64,000 nucleotides of DNA from Nioella ostreopsis (lineage in GTDB: Bacteria; Pseudomonadota; Alphaproteobacteria; Rhodobacterales; Rhodobacteraceae): NCBI RefSeq assembly GCF_004000255.1, contig NZ_RCIQ01000006.1:124001-188000 (forward strand). Direction: 5' to 3'. Under the pieces are notes generated by a model. It saw nothing but the letters and a program-made list of their open reading frames with translations. It did no database searches and was not told the origin of the DNA. Made by a program: the position numbers and the translations under genes. Positions 1 to 7,899 of this stretch are shown piece by piece; positions within the stretch are counted from its first letter, which is position 1; every line of letters begins with the position of its first letter.

Positions 1-128
1 CCGACCGGATCGCCGCCCATCTGAGCGATTTCTGGGACCCGCGCATGCGCGCACAGCTGCAATCCTATGTCTCCGAAGGTGGCAAGGGTCTGGATGCGCT
101 GGTGCTGGACGCGGCACAGAAGATCTGA
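1..128 (+). CDS. fdsD: NAD-dependent formate dehydrogenase delta subunit (3' end only)
   Basis: The reading frame that enters at base 3 encodes about 41 C-terminal residues with the sense IAAHLSDFWDPRMRAQL, then a short tail ending AQKI and a TGA at 126-128. The 'HLxxFWDPRMR' segment is the hallmark of the small delta subunit (FdsD) of the soluble molybdenum NAD-dependent formate dehydrogenase, where the gene follows fdsGBAC. It probably helps assembly or stability of the enzyme that oxidises formate to CO2. The start lies outside the window. A hairpin at 167-191 follows the stop. Confidence 0.8.
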   Translation, partial: DRIAAHLSDFWDPRMRAQLQSYVSEGGKGLDALVLDAAQKI

Positions 129-166
129 CATTTCTGACGCCTATCGGCATCAAATTATCCTTTATA

Positions 167-191
167 GGGCGCAGGTTAACGCCCTGCGCCC
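167..191 (+). terminator. Hairpin after the formate dehydrogenase operon
   Basis: Perfect 9-bp stem: GGGCGCAGG at 167-175 pairs with CCTGCGCCC at 183-191 around a 7-base loop. Only two T residues follow, so it is a weak intrinsic terminator or an mRNA 3'-end stabiliser. It lies between fdsD and nadA. Confidence 0.6.
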
Positions 192-274
192 TTGCAATGG
201 CTTGAAGCTGCCCACACGTCATGACAGAAGGCGCCACCCGATCCGTGCAGGGGGTCGTCACCTGGAGGGCTGAG

Positions 275-1327
275 ATGCTCGATATCACTGCCATGCGCGA
301 TAGCCTGACCGAGGCTTATGATCTCGCGCCCAATGCAGACCTGGCCGAAGAGCTGGCCCCGATCTATGCGAAGATGGACCGCGTGGTCAGCCCCATGGAC
401 TGGGTACGCCATGCGCCCTATGTGGCCGCGATCAACCGGTTGAAGCGGGAACGGAACGCGGTGATCCTCGCGCATAACTACATGACGCCGGACATCTATC
501 ACGGGATTTCTGATTTCGTCGGCGACAGCCTGCAACTGGCGATGGAAGCGCAGCGCACCGATGCCGAGGTGATCGTGCAATGTGGCGTGCATTTCATGGC
601 CGAGACCTCCAAGATCCTCAGCCCCGAAAAGCGTGTGCTGATGCCGGATATGGAAGCGGGCTGTTCTCTGGCTGAAAGCATCACCGCCGAGGGCATCGCG
701 GAAATGCGCGCCAAATACCCCGGCGCGCCGGTCGTGTCCTACGTGAACACCACGGCCGAGGTGAAGGCCGCCTCCGACATCTGCTGCACCTCATCCAATG
801 CTGCGCAGATCGTGGCCGCGATGGACAGCGACACCGTGATCATGACCCCCGACCAGTATCTGGCCCAGAACGTCGCCCGCGACGTGCCGCAGAAAAACGT
901 GGTCTGGTGGGAAGGATCGTGCATCGTGCACGAACAGTTCACGGCGGAAGACATCAGGGATTTCCGCGAATGGAACCCCGGCACCCGCATCATCGCGCAT
1001 CCCGAATGCCCGCCATCCGTCGTGGATGCCTCCGATTTCTCTGGCTCCACCAAGGGGATCATCGACTACGTCGCGCGCGAAAAGCCCGAAAACGCGATGC
1101 TGCTGACGGAATGCTCGATGGCCTCCAACATCGCCGACGCGCTGCCCGAGGTCGAATTCGTCGGCCCCTGCAACATGTGCCCCTACATGAAGAAGATCAC
1201 GCTGGAAAAGGTGCTCTGGTCGCTTCACACCATGTCGCCCGAGGTGCATGTGGATGAGGAGGTTGCCGTGAAGGCCCGGTTGGCCGTCCAGCGGATGATC
1301 GACCTGTCTCGGCAGTTGGGGATCTGA
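275..1327 (+). CDS. nadA: Quinolinate synthase NadA
   Basis: This 350-residue [4Fe-4S] enzyme condenses iminoaspartate with dihydroxyacetone phosphate to quinolinate in de novo NAD synthesis. Cluster ligands are visible as Cys103 (QCGVHFMAE), Cys216 (EGSCIVHE) and the Cys299/Cys302 pair (GPCNMCPYM). The HNYM motif near residue 68 and the SDFVGDSL segment are also typical. The ATG at 275 is chosen because GGAGGG at 264-269 is correctly spaced before it; a longer frame opens at 221 without such a site. nadB begins 5 bases after the stop, so nadA-nadB-nadC form one operon. Confidence 0.95.
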   Translation: MLDITAMRDSLTEAYDLAPNADLAEELAPIYAKMDRVVSPMDWVRHAPYVAAINRLKRERNAVILAHNYMTPDIYHGISDFVGDSLQLAMEAQRTDAEVIVQCGVHFMAETSKILSPEKRVLMPDMEAGCSLAESITAEGIAEMRAKYPGAPVVSYVNTTAEVKAASDICCTSSNAAQIVAAMDSDTVIMTPDQYLAQNVARDVPQKNVVWWEGSCIVHEQFTAEDIRDFREWNPGTRIIAHPECPPSVVDASDFSGSTKGIIDYVAREKPENAMLLTECSMASNIADALPEVEFVGPCNMCPYMKKITLEKVLWSLHTMSPEVHVDEEVAVKARLAVQRMIDLSRQLGI

Positions 1328-1332
1328 GCCAA

Positions 1333-2889
1333 GTGATCCGCACCAAGCGTATCGTGATTGTCGGCGCGGGCCTCGGCGCGCTTTATGCCGCGCTGGAACT
1401 GGCGCCGCGCCCGGTCCTGATGATCTCGCCGGAGGCCTTGGGCGACGGGGCCTCCAGTGCCTGGGCGCAAGGGGGCGTGGCCGCTGCCATGGCGGTCAGT
1501 GACAGCCCCGAGGCGCATGCCGCCGACACGGTGAAGGCCGGGGCAGGGACGGTAGACGCCGAGGTCGCCGCGATGGTCACCCGCGTCGCACGCGACCATA
1601 TCCTCGACCTCACCAGCCTTGGCACCCCCTTCGACCGCGACGCCGAGGGCGGCTATGTCATGAGCCGCGAGGCCGCCCATTCCGCCGCCCGCGTCGTGCG
1701 CGTGCAGGGCGATCAGGCGGGCAAGCAGATCATGGAGACGCTGATCGCCGCGCTGCGCGCCACGCCGTCCGTTCAGGTCATCGAAGGCGCGTTGGTGACA
1801 CGGCTGGAAACGGAGCGCGATTTGGTCACCGGGGTCTGGATTGCCTCCTCCGGCGCGCCGTCAGGCGAAGTGCTGATAGAGACTCCCGCCGTGCTGCTGG
1901 CGGGCGGCGGCTCTGGCGGGCTCTACGCCCATACCACCAACCCGCCGCGTATTCGCGGGCAGGTGATCGGCATGGCGGCGCGTGCCGGTGCGCTGATGGC
2001 CGATCCGGAATTCGTGCAGTTCCATCCCACGGGCTTCGATATCGGCGAGGACCCTGCGCCGCTGGCGACCGAGGCCCTGCGTGGCGAAGGTGCCACGCTC
2101 ATCAACAAGACGGGCGAGCGCTTCATGCTCGACGTGCACCCCGATGCGGAACTTGCCCCCCGCGATATCGTCGCCCGCGCGATCTTTGCTGAAACCCAGG
2201 CCGGGAACCGCCCGATGCTGGACACCCGCACAGCGCTCGGGGCGCGTGTGCTGACAATGTTCCCCGCGGTTGCCGAAACCTGCGCCCGCGCCGGGATCGA
2301 CCCGGTGTCGGAGCCCATCCCGGTGGCCGTGGCTGCCCATTACCACATGGGCGGAATCGCGGCGGATAAGGCCGGTCGGACCAGCCTGCAAGGGCTCTGG
2401 GTCTGTGGCGAGGCGTCGTCGACCGGCCTGCATGGTGCCAACCGGCTGGCCTCGAACGGGCTGCTGGAGGCACTGGTCTACGCCCGCAACGCCGCGAGTG
2501 ACATCGCAGACAGCGTGCCTCTGACCGAAGCGGCACCCGTGGCCATCCGCTTCCCCGATGGCGGCAGCATGCCTGACCCTGACGCGGTGGCGGACCTGCG
2601 CCAGACCATGACGACATATGTCGGGGTACGCCGCACCGCCGAGGGACTGAAAACGGCCCTTGCCACCATCGCGCGGCTGGAAGCGGATCACGCGGACGAC
2701 CCCAGCTTTCTCAACATGACCGCCACCGCCACGCTAATTGCCGCCGCAGCCCTCGCGCGGGAAGAAAGCCGGGGCGGCCACTGGCGAGATGACTTTCCCG
2801 AGCCCAACCCCGATCTCGCGCATCGCACCCTGATCCACCTGCCGGACGCCATAGCGATCCGAGATGCCGCCGCAAAGGACACCGCGTAA
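1333..2889 (+). CDS. nadB: L-aspartate oxidase NadB
   Basis: A 518-residue FAD-dependent enzyme that oxidises L-aspartate to iminoaspartate, the substrate of NadA. The N-terminus has a dinucleotide-binding GAGLGALYAAL motif (residues 11-21). Other succinate dehydrogenase/fumarate reductase family signatures are SSAWAQGGVA, the EFVQFHPTG segment, and HYHMGGI plus GLHGANRLASN in the capping and FAD regions. Translation starts at GTG 1333, directly after nadA, and the TAA shares one base with the nadC start. The length is normal for the family. Confidence 0.95.
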   Translation: MIRTKRIVIVGAGLGALYAALELAPRPVLMISPEALGDGASSAWAQGGVAAAMAVSDSPEAHAADTVKAGAGTVDAEVAAMVTRVARDHILDLTSLGTPFDRDAEGGYVMSREAAHSAARVVRVQGDQAGKQIMETLIAALRATPSVQVIEGALVTRLETERDLVTGVWIASSGAPSGEVLIETPAVLLAGGGSGGLYAHTTNPPRIRGQVIGMAARAGALMADPEFVQFHPTGFDIGEDPAPLATEALRGEGATLINKTGERFMLDVHPDAELAPRDIVARAIFAETQAGNRPMLDTRTALGARVLTMFPAVAETCARAGIDPVSEPIPVAVAAHYHMGGIAADKAGRTSLQGLWVCGEASSTGLHGANRLASNGLLEALVYARNAASDIADSVPLTEAAPVAIRFPDGGSMPDPDAVADLRQTMTTYVGVRRTAEGLKTALATIARLEADHADDPSFLNMTATATLIAAAALAREESRGGHWRDDFPEPNPDLAHRTLIHLPDAIAIRDAAAKDTA

Positions 2890-3737
2890 TGCAGCATGCC
2901 GACCTGCCCGACCTGATCCTGGAACCGCTGGTGCGCGCCGCGCTGATGGAAGATCTCGGCACCTATGGCGACGTGACCACGCGCGCCGTGATCCCCGCCG
3001 ATGTCACCTATGATGCCCGGCTGAATGCGCGGGCAGAGGGCGTCGTATCCGGCATGCAGATCGCGCGGCTGGCCTTTCACCTCGTCGACCCGATGCTGGA
3101 GGTGGCGGTGCTGCGCCCCGACGGCTCGCCCTGCGCTCCCGGCGACACGCTGATGACGATCAAGGGCAGCGCCGCCTCGATCCTGTCGGGCGAGCGGGTG
3201 GCGCTCAATTTCGCGGGCCGGCTGTCGGGGATCGCGACTCTGACCGCACAATTCGTCACGCAAACCAAGGGCACCCAGACCCGCATCACCTGCACGCGCA
3301 AGACCACGCCGGGGCTGCGCATCGTCGAAAAACAGGCGGTGCTGCATGGCGGTGGCTTCAACCACCGCTTCAGCCTGTCGGATGCCATTCTTATAAAAGA
3401 CAACCATATCGCGGCCGCGGGCGGCGTGCGCGCGGTGCTGGAGGCGGCGAAGGCGAGCGCGTCCCACATGATGCGGGTGGAGATCGAGGTCGATACGCTC
3501 GACCAGCTGGCCGAGGTGTTGGAGGTCGGCGGGGCTGATGTGGTGCTGCTCGACAATATGGACACGCCAACCCTGCGGCAGGCGGTGAACATGGTTGCAG
3601 GCCGCATGGTCACCGAAGCGTCGGGCAACATGACCTTGCCGCGCATCGCAGAGGTCGCCGCGACAGGGGTCGACTACATCTCCTCCGGGGCGCTGACCCA
3701 TTCCGCCAGGACCCTGGATCTCGGTCTCGATTTCTGA
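2889..3737 (+). CDS. nadC: Nicotinate-nucleotide diphosphorylase (carboxylating) NadC
   Basis: A 282-residue quinolinate phosphoribosyltransferase that converts quinolinate and PRPP to nicotinate mononucleotide, the last step of this operon's pathway. Family motifs are EDLGTYGDVTT near the N-terminus, TCTRKTTPGLR (PRPP/quinolinate contacts), HGGGFNHR, IKDNHI and the late VDYISSGALTHS. The ATG overlaps the nadB stop by one base (TAATG), indicating translational coupling. The gene runs convergently into the formylglycine-generating enzyme gene, separated by two hairpins. Confidence 0.95.
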   Translation: MQHADLPDLILEPLVRAALMEDLGTYGDVTTRAVIPADVTYDARLNARAEGVVSGMQIARLAFHLVDPMLEVAVLRPDGSPCAPGDTLMTIKGSAASILSGERVALNFAGRLSGIATLTAQFVTQTKGTQTRITCTRKTTPGLRIVEKQAVLHGGGFNHRFSLSDAILIKDNHIAAAGGVRAVLEAAKASASHMMRVEIEVDTLDQLAEVLEVGGADVVLLDNMDTPTLRQAVNMVAGRMVTEASGNMTLPRIAEVAATGVDYISSGALTHSARTLDLGLDF

Positions 3738-3753
3738 TCACCGGAGACGCAGA

Positions 3754-3820
3754 GAAAAGTTTTCCAGAAAGCTTTTCGAATGCGGGCGCGTCTGGCGCAA
3801 AAATCTTCCAGAAGATTTTT
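3754..3820. terminator. Pair of AT-rich hairpins between convergent genes
   Basis: The second structure is a perfect 10-bp inverted repeat, AAAAATCTTC at 3799-3808 and GAAGATTTTT at 3811-3820, with a 2-base centre. It ends in T-runs on both strands, as expected for a bidirectional terminator. The first, 3754-3777, is a related imperfect copy with GAAAAG and CTTTTC ends. Both carry a TTCCAGAA core, so they look like copies of one element. Confidence 0.7.
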
Positions 3821-3830
3821 CACGCCCTGC

Positions 3831-4790
3831 TCAGAGGTCGTAAACCAACCGGAATCCCTGATGCGGCGTGGCTGTATCAGGCGCATTCCCGTGGCGGGCC
3901 GCGATGCGATATCGGTAGCAATAGGAGATATGGCAGAGGAACGAGCCGCCCTTCTGCAGCTTGTAGCCGTCCTTGCCCCGATGCGCCGCTTGGCTGGCTT
4001 TCTTGAGCGACTTCACCCGGAAGGGCTCCGCCGTCCATTCCCAGACATTGCCCACCATGTTGTAAAGCCCGTAACCATTGGGCTGATAGGATCGGGCAGG
4101 CGCGGTGGCAAGAAACCCGTCAGCGCCGGTGTTGCGATGCGGGAAGCTGCCTTGCCAGATGTTGCAGGGCATGTAATCGGTGTCGTCGGGCTCCGCGTCG
4201 CCCCAGGGAAAGCGCACGTCGCCAAGCCCGCCACGCGCGGCGTGTTCCCATTCCGCCTCGGTTGGCAATCGCCCCCCGGCCCAGGTGGCAAAGGCCTGTG
4301 CGTCAGTCCAGCTGACCTGCACGACAGGGTGATCCTCGTGATACGCGTCGGGCACTGATGGCCCATGCGGCAGTCGCCAGCTGGCCCCGTCGACCATGCG
4401 CCACCATTCGGTTCCGACCACGCCTTGGGTGGGCGGGGCATCTGGTGGCAGGAAGCTGAAGAAGACGAAGGAGTTCCCAAAACGCTCCGCCTCCGTGACA
4501 TAGCCGGTTTCGGCGACAAACTGGGCGAAGCGGGCGTTGGTCACAGTGGTCGCGTCGATGGCAAAGGGCTTGATCCGTTTGCGCCGTAGTGGGCTTTCCC
4601 CATCCATCGGCAGTCCTGGTCGGGCGGTTCCGACGAGGGCGCTGCCGCCCGGAATGGGCACTGCCTCGGCCTTGCCACTGTCACCCTGACTGCGCGTGAT
4701 GGCAGGGGCAGGGGATGCCGTCCCGTCTCGGGCCGGGGTGCAGCAGGGCTTTGGGGGGTCGGAGGCGGTCATCGGGGATTTCGTGGTCAT
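3831..4790 (-). CDS. Formylglycine-generating enzyme (SUMF1-like)
   Basis: A 319-residue FGE-sulfatase-domain protein predicted to oxidise the active-site cysteine of sulfatases to formylglycine. After a proline-rich, low-complexity N-terminus of about 40 residues come the family landmarks PIPGG, VTNARFAQFV, the RLPTEAEWEHAARGG motif and NMVGNVWEW. The catalytic copper-binding pair is intact: Cys286 and Cys291 in GGSFLCHISYCYRYR. This separates it from the many inactive look-alikes. No sulfatase gene is in the window, so its substrate is encoded elsewhere. The gene is convergent with nadC. Confidence 0.88.
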   Translation of the reverse strand: MTTKSPMTASDPPKPCCTPARDGTASPAPAITRSQGDSGKAEAVPIPGGSALVGTARPGLPMDGESPLRRKRIKPFAIDATTVTNARFAQFVAETGYVTEAERFGNSFVFFSFLPPDAPPTQGVVGTEWWRMVDGASWRLPHGPSVPDAYHEDHPVVQVSWTDAQAFATWAGGRLPTEAEWEHAARGGLGDVRFPWGDAEPDDTDYMPCNIWQGSFPHRNTGADGFLATAPARSYQPNGYGLYNMVGNVWEWTAEPFRVKSLKKASQAAHRGKDGYKLQKGGSFLCHISYCYRYRIAARHGNAPDTATPHQGFRLVYDL

Positions 4791-4840
4791 GTTTCCGAAG
4801 TCATGAAGGGAATCTGCGGCCGCGTCCAGTCCGGCTGTCC

Positions 4841-5308
4841 CTAGCGTTTGTCGCGTGGCGCCAGCGGGGCGCGGCTCTTGCCATTGCCCGCGTCGGTGGT
4901 CTTTTTCAGCAGCGCCAGAAGCTGTGCTTTTTCATCCTCGTCGAGCCCAGAGAGGATATCCCCCTGCAGATCCCGCACCACGGGGCGCACCCGCGCCAGC
5001 AGGTCTTGCCCGGACCGTGTGACCGTCAGAACCCGTGCGCGGCGGTCCGTCGGGCTGACCTCGCGCGCGACGAAGCCCTTCTGTTCCAGCCGGTCGATCA
5101 CGCCGCCAAGCGTCGTCTGGTCATAGGCAATCGCGCCCGCAAGGGCCGCCTGCGCAATGCCGGGACGGGCGTCGATTGCCGACAGCGCCGCGAACTGCAC
5201 AGGCGTCAGCTCCACACCCTCAGCCGCCATCCGGTCCGCGAAGATCGCCACCGAGATCTGGTTCAGCCTGCGCACAAGATGCCCGGCCATGTTGTAGATT
5301 TCGACCAT
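4841..5308 (-). CDS. MarR-family regulator of the gentisate genes
   Basis: A 155-residue winged-helix protein with the MarR layout: the first helices form the dimer interface, the recognition helix is around AYDQTTLGGVIDRLEQKGFV, and the wing contains the DRRARVLTVT motif. AGGAGG precedes the ATG at 5308. It is divergent from the gentisate 1,2-dioxygenase gene. The intervening promoter carries two copies of AGCATGCT, a probable operator, so it likely represses or activates the gentisate operon in response to an aromatic ligand. The ligand itself is inferred, not seen. Confidence 0.85.
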   Translation of the reverse strand: MVEIYNMAGHLVRRLNQISVAIFADRMAAEGVELTPVQFAALSAIDARPGIAQAALAGAIAYDQTTLGGVIDRLEQKGFVAREVSPTDRRARVLTVTRSGQDLLARVRPVVRDLQGDILSGLDEDEKAQLLALLKKTTDAGNGKSRAPLAPRDKR

Positions 5309-5354
5309 CCCGGCCTCCTGCTTGGATCATCAGGATAGGCGAAACGCGGGAGAG

Positions 5355-5389
5355 TTGACAAGCATGCTAATAATCAGCATGCTTATTAT
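5355..5389 (+). promoter_or_regulatory. Gentisate promoter with MarR-type operator
   Basis: A consensus -35 hexamer TTGACA lies at 5355-5360. It is followed by AGCATGCT at 5361-5368 and again at 5376-5383. The second copy is the centre of a near-perfect dyad, ATAATCAGCATGCTTATTAT (5370-5389). An operator placed over the spacer and -10 region fits control by the divergent MarR protein. No good -10 hexamer is seen at 17 bases. Confidence 0.6.
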
Positions 5390-5411
5390 ATCGAATCCAA
5401 GGGAGGACGCC

Positions 5412-6449
5412 ATGGGCGAGCAATTGGGCACGTTGGAAGAGCTGCCGCAGGACTATCGCGATGACATGACCGCAGCGGGGGTCGCGCCGCTCTGGCCGAT
5501 GATGCGCAACGTGTTGCCCCATGGTGCCCCCAACCCGGTCACCAGGCCGGGGCACTGGAGCTATGCCGCCGTCCGCCCGCTGTTGCTGCGCGCGGGCGAG
5601 CTGACGCCGGTCGAAAAGGCCGAGCGTCGGGTTCTGGTCCTCTCGGATCCCGGTCGCGGGGCAGGGGCGATGCAGGCGACCGCCTCGATCTATCTCGGGC
5701 TGCAACTGCTGCTGCCGGGTGAAACCGCGCCGGCCCATGTCCATACGCCCTCCGCCGTGCGGATCGTGGTGGAAGGCACTGGCGGTTATACCGTGGTGGA
5801 CGGGGAGAAGCTGCCGATGGAGGAGGGCGATCTGGTGCTGACCCCCGGTGGCGAATGGCATGATCACGGACATGAGGGAACCGAACCCGTTGTCTGGCTC
5901 GACGCGCTCGACCTGCCGCTTTTCGTTTATCTCGAAGGCTCCTACGCCACCGAAGGCCCGCTTCAGGCGCAGCGCAACCGCCCCGATGCCAGCCAGGTGG
6001 AGTACCTTTCGTCAGGCCTCGCCCCGAGCCGCAAACTTGGCGCAGGCCCGCGCCGCTACCCGATGATGCGCTACCCCTGGGGCCGGACCGAGGCCGCCTT
6101 GAACGAAATGGCCGCCTACACCGATGGTGACTGCGCCGAACTGGACTATGTGAACCCCGAAACCGGGGCCGATGTGCTGCCCACCATGGGCTTCACCGCG
6201 ATGCGGATCGGGGCGGGTCAGCGCCACGCGCCGCCGTTGCGGTCTTCCTCTGCGGCCTTCCATGTGGTCAAGGGACAGGGCAAAACCACCATCAACGGCG
6301 AAACCATCGAGTGGGGTCCGAAAGATACCTTCACCGCCCCAGTTTTCGCCGAGATCACCCATGAAGCGGGGGAAGACGCCTATCTGGTGCGCGTCCATGA
6401 CCGCCCGCTTCAGGAAAAGCTAGGTTACTACGAGGAACGCGCGCGATGA
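5412..6449 (+). CDS. Gentisate 1,2-dioxygenase
   Basis: A 345-residue double-cupin Fe(II) enzyme that opens the gentisate ring to maleylpyruvate. The N-terminal cupin carries the metal-binding histidines in PAHVHTPSAVR and the later EWHDHGHEG. A second cupin spans roughly residues 225-335 (RHAPPLRSSSAAFHVV). The ATG at 5412 follows GGGAGG; a longer frame upstream runs through the operator and is unlikely. The stop overlaps the start of the next gene by four bases (ATGA), forming an operon with the two following pathway enzymes. Confidence 0.92.
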   Translation: MGEQLGTLEELPQDYRDDMTAAGVAPLWPMMRNVLPHGAPNPVTRPGHWSYAAVRPLLLRAGELTPVEKAERRVLVLSDPGRGAGAMQATASIYLGLQLLLPGETAPAHVHTPSAVRIVVEGTGGYTVVDGEKLPMEEGDLVLTPGGEWHDHGHEGTEPVVWLDALDLPLFVYLEGSYATEGPLQAQRNRPDASQVEYLSSGLAPSRKLGAGPRRYPMMRYPWGRTEAALNEMAAYTDGDCAELDYVNPETGADVLPTMGFTAMRIGAGQRHAPPLRSSSAAFHVVKGQGKTTINGETIEWGPKDTFTAPVFAEITHEAGEDAYLVRVHDRPLQEKLGYYEERAR

Positions 6450-7144
6450 CCGATTATCTCTTCGACACCCCTAAGGTGCAGTCCCTTCCGGTGAAGGGCG
6501 AGGTGGCCCAATACCCGGTGCACCGCATCTTCTGCGTGGGGCGCAACTACGCCGCCCATGCCGCCGAGATGGGGGTGGAGGTCGACCGCGAGGCGCCCTT
6601 CTACTTCACCAAATCGCTACAGGCAGTGCTGGCCAGCGGATCGACCCTGCCTTACCCGCCGGGGACCGAAAACTTTCACTATGAAATGGAGCTGGTGCTG
6701 GTCATCGGCAAACCCGTCTTCCGCGCCTCGGTCGCGGACGCGGCATCAGCGATCTACGCCTATGGCTGCGGTCTCGACATGACCCGCCGCGACCTGCAGC
6801 TGGCCGCCCGCGCCAAGCAGCGGCCCTGGGATCTGGGCAAGGATGTGGAAGGGTCTGCAGTGCTGACCGGTCTGACCAAAGCCGAGGAGATGGGAGAGAT
6901 CGGCCCGCAACGCATCCATTTGGAGGTGAATGGAGAGGTCAGGCAGGACGCTTTGCTGTCCGATCTCATCCACGGCGTGGCCGAAATCGTCGCGGACCTG
7001 TCGAAATTCTACCACCTCGCCCCCGGCGATGTGATCATGACCGGTACGCCCGCAGGTGTTGGCCCCGTGGTGGCGGGCGACGTGATCACCGGCGGCGTGG
7101 ATGGGTTGGAGCCGATTTCCCTCACCATCGGCGCACCGGAATGA
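6446..7144 (+). CDS. Fumarylpyruvate hydrolase (FAH family)
   Basis: A 232-residue fumarylacetoacetate hydrolase-fold protein, with the FCVGRNYAAHA start of the domain, the metal-binding HYEMELVLVIGK segment and the C-terminal DVIMTGTPAGVGPV motif. Between a gentisate dioxygenase and a glutathione transferase-type isomerase its role is cleavage of fumarylpyruvate to fumarate and pyruvate (NagK type). It overlaps both neighbours by four bases, so the three genes are translationally coupled. Confidence 0.9.
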   Translation: MTDYLFDTPKVQSLPVKGEVAQYPVHRIFCVGRNYAAHAAEMGVEVDREAPFYFTKSLQAVLASGSTLPYPPGTENFHYEMELVLVIGKPVFRASVADAASAIYAYGCGLDMTRRDLQLAARAKQRPWDLGKDVEGSAVLTGLTKAEEMGEIGPQRIHLEVNGEVRQDALLSDLIHGVAEIVADLSKFYHLAPGDVIMTGTPAGVGPVVAGDVITGGVDGLEPISLTIGAPE

Positions 7145-7791
7145 TCCACGTTCACGGATATTTCCGCAGCTCCTCTGCCTACCGGCTGCGCATTGCGCTG
7201 AACCTCAAGGGCGTGGCGCATGACTTCACCTCGGTGCATCTGCGCCGGGGCGGGGGGGAGCAGAAAAGCCCTGCCTTCCGCGCGCTGAATCCGCAGGCGC
7301 TGGTGCCCGCGTTGGAGGCCGACGGGCTGGTCTTGACGCAATCGCTGGCCATCGTGGAATGGCTGGATGAGACCTATCCCGACCCCGCGCTGCTGCCCTC
7401 TGACACGGATCTGCGCGCGCAGGTCCGGGGTTTTGCACAGGTCATCGCCTGTGATGTGCATCCCCTGCAAAATCTGCGCGTGCTGGACTATCTGGAACAG
7501 CATTTCGGCGCCGATCAGGCGGTGAAAGACGCCTGGTGCCAGCGCTGGATCGGCGACGGGCTGGAGGCGTGTGAGGCATTGCTTGCCAAGCAGACCCATG
7601 GCGGCAGCTTCTGCTTTGGCGACACGCCGGGGCTCGCTGATATCTGCCTTGTCCCGCAGGTCTTTTCAGCGGCGCGGTTCAAGCTTGATATCAGCCATCT
7701 CAAACGGGTGAACGCGGTCTATGACGCCTGTCAGCGGCTCACCGCCTTCGCCGACGCGGCCCCCGGCCTGCAACCCGACGCGGAGCCGTAG
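7141..7791 (+). CDS. Maleylpyruvate isomerase (zeta-class GST)
   Basis: A 216-residue glutathione transferase-fold enzyme. The N-terminal thioredoxin-like domain begins with HGYFRSSSAYRLRIALNLKG, where the SSS..R motif is the zeta-class signature that places glutathione. A QSLAIVEWLDE segment and an all-helical C-terminal domain follow. Context makes it the glutathione-dependent maleylpyruvate to fumarylpyruvate isomerase (NagL type) rather than maleylacetoacetate isomerase, though the two are close relatives. It completes the ring-cleavage branch of the operon. Confidence 0.88.
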   Translation: MIHVHGYFRSSSAYRLRIALNLKGVAHDFTSVHLRRGGGEQKSPAFRALNPQALVPALEADGLVLTQSLAIVEWLDETYPDPALLPSDTDLRAQVRGFAQVIACDVHPLQNLRVLDYLEQHFGADQAVKDAWCQRWIGDGLEACEALLAKQTHGGSFCFGDTPGLADICLVPQVFSAARFKLDISHLKRVNAVYDACQRLTAFADAAPGLQPDAEP

Positions 7792-7813
7792 GGCCCCGCA
7801 ACAGATCACATCA

Positions 7814-7862
7814 GTTTCCCGAAACGGAAACCATCCCGCCCAAACTGTCAGTTTACTTGGGC
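7814..7862. promoter_or_regulatory. Two dyads upstream of the hydroxylase gene
   Basis: The first is GTTTCC (7814-7819), six bases, GGAAAC (7826-7831). The second is nested: outer arms GCCCAA (7838-7843) and TTGGGC (7857-7862) enclose AAACTG-T-CAGTTT (7842-7854). The first is the size of a regulator site. The second could be an operator or a transcript hairpin. The regulator is unknown. Confidence 0.4.
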
Positions 7863-7899
7863 GAACGGGAAAGTCATGCTTCGAGAAGGAGTGCACGAC

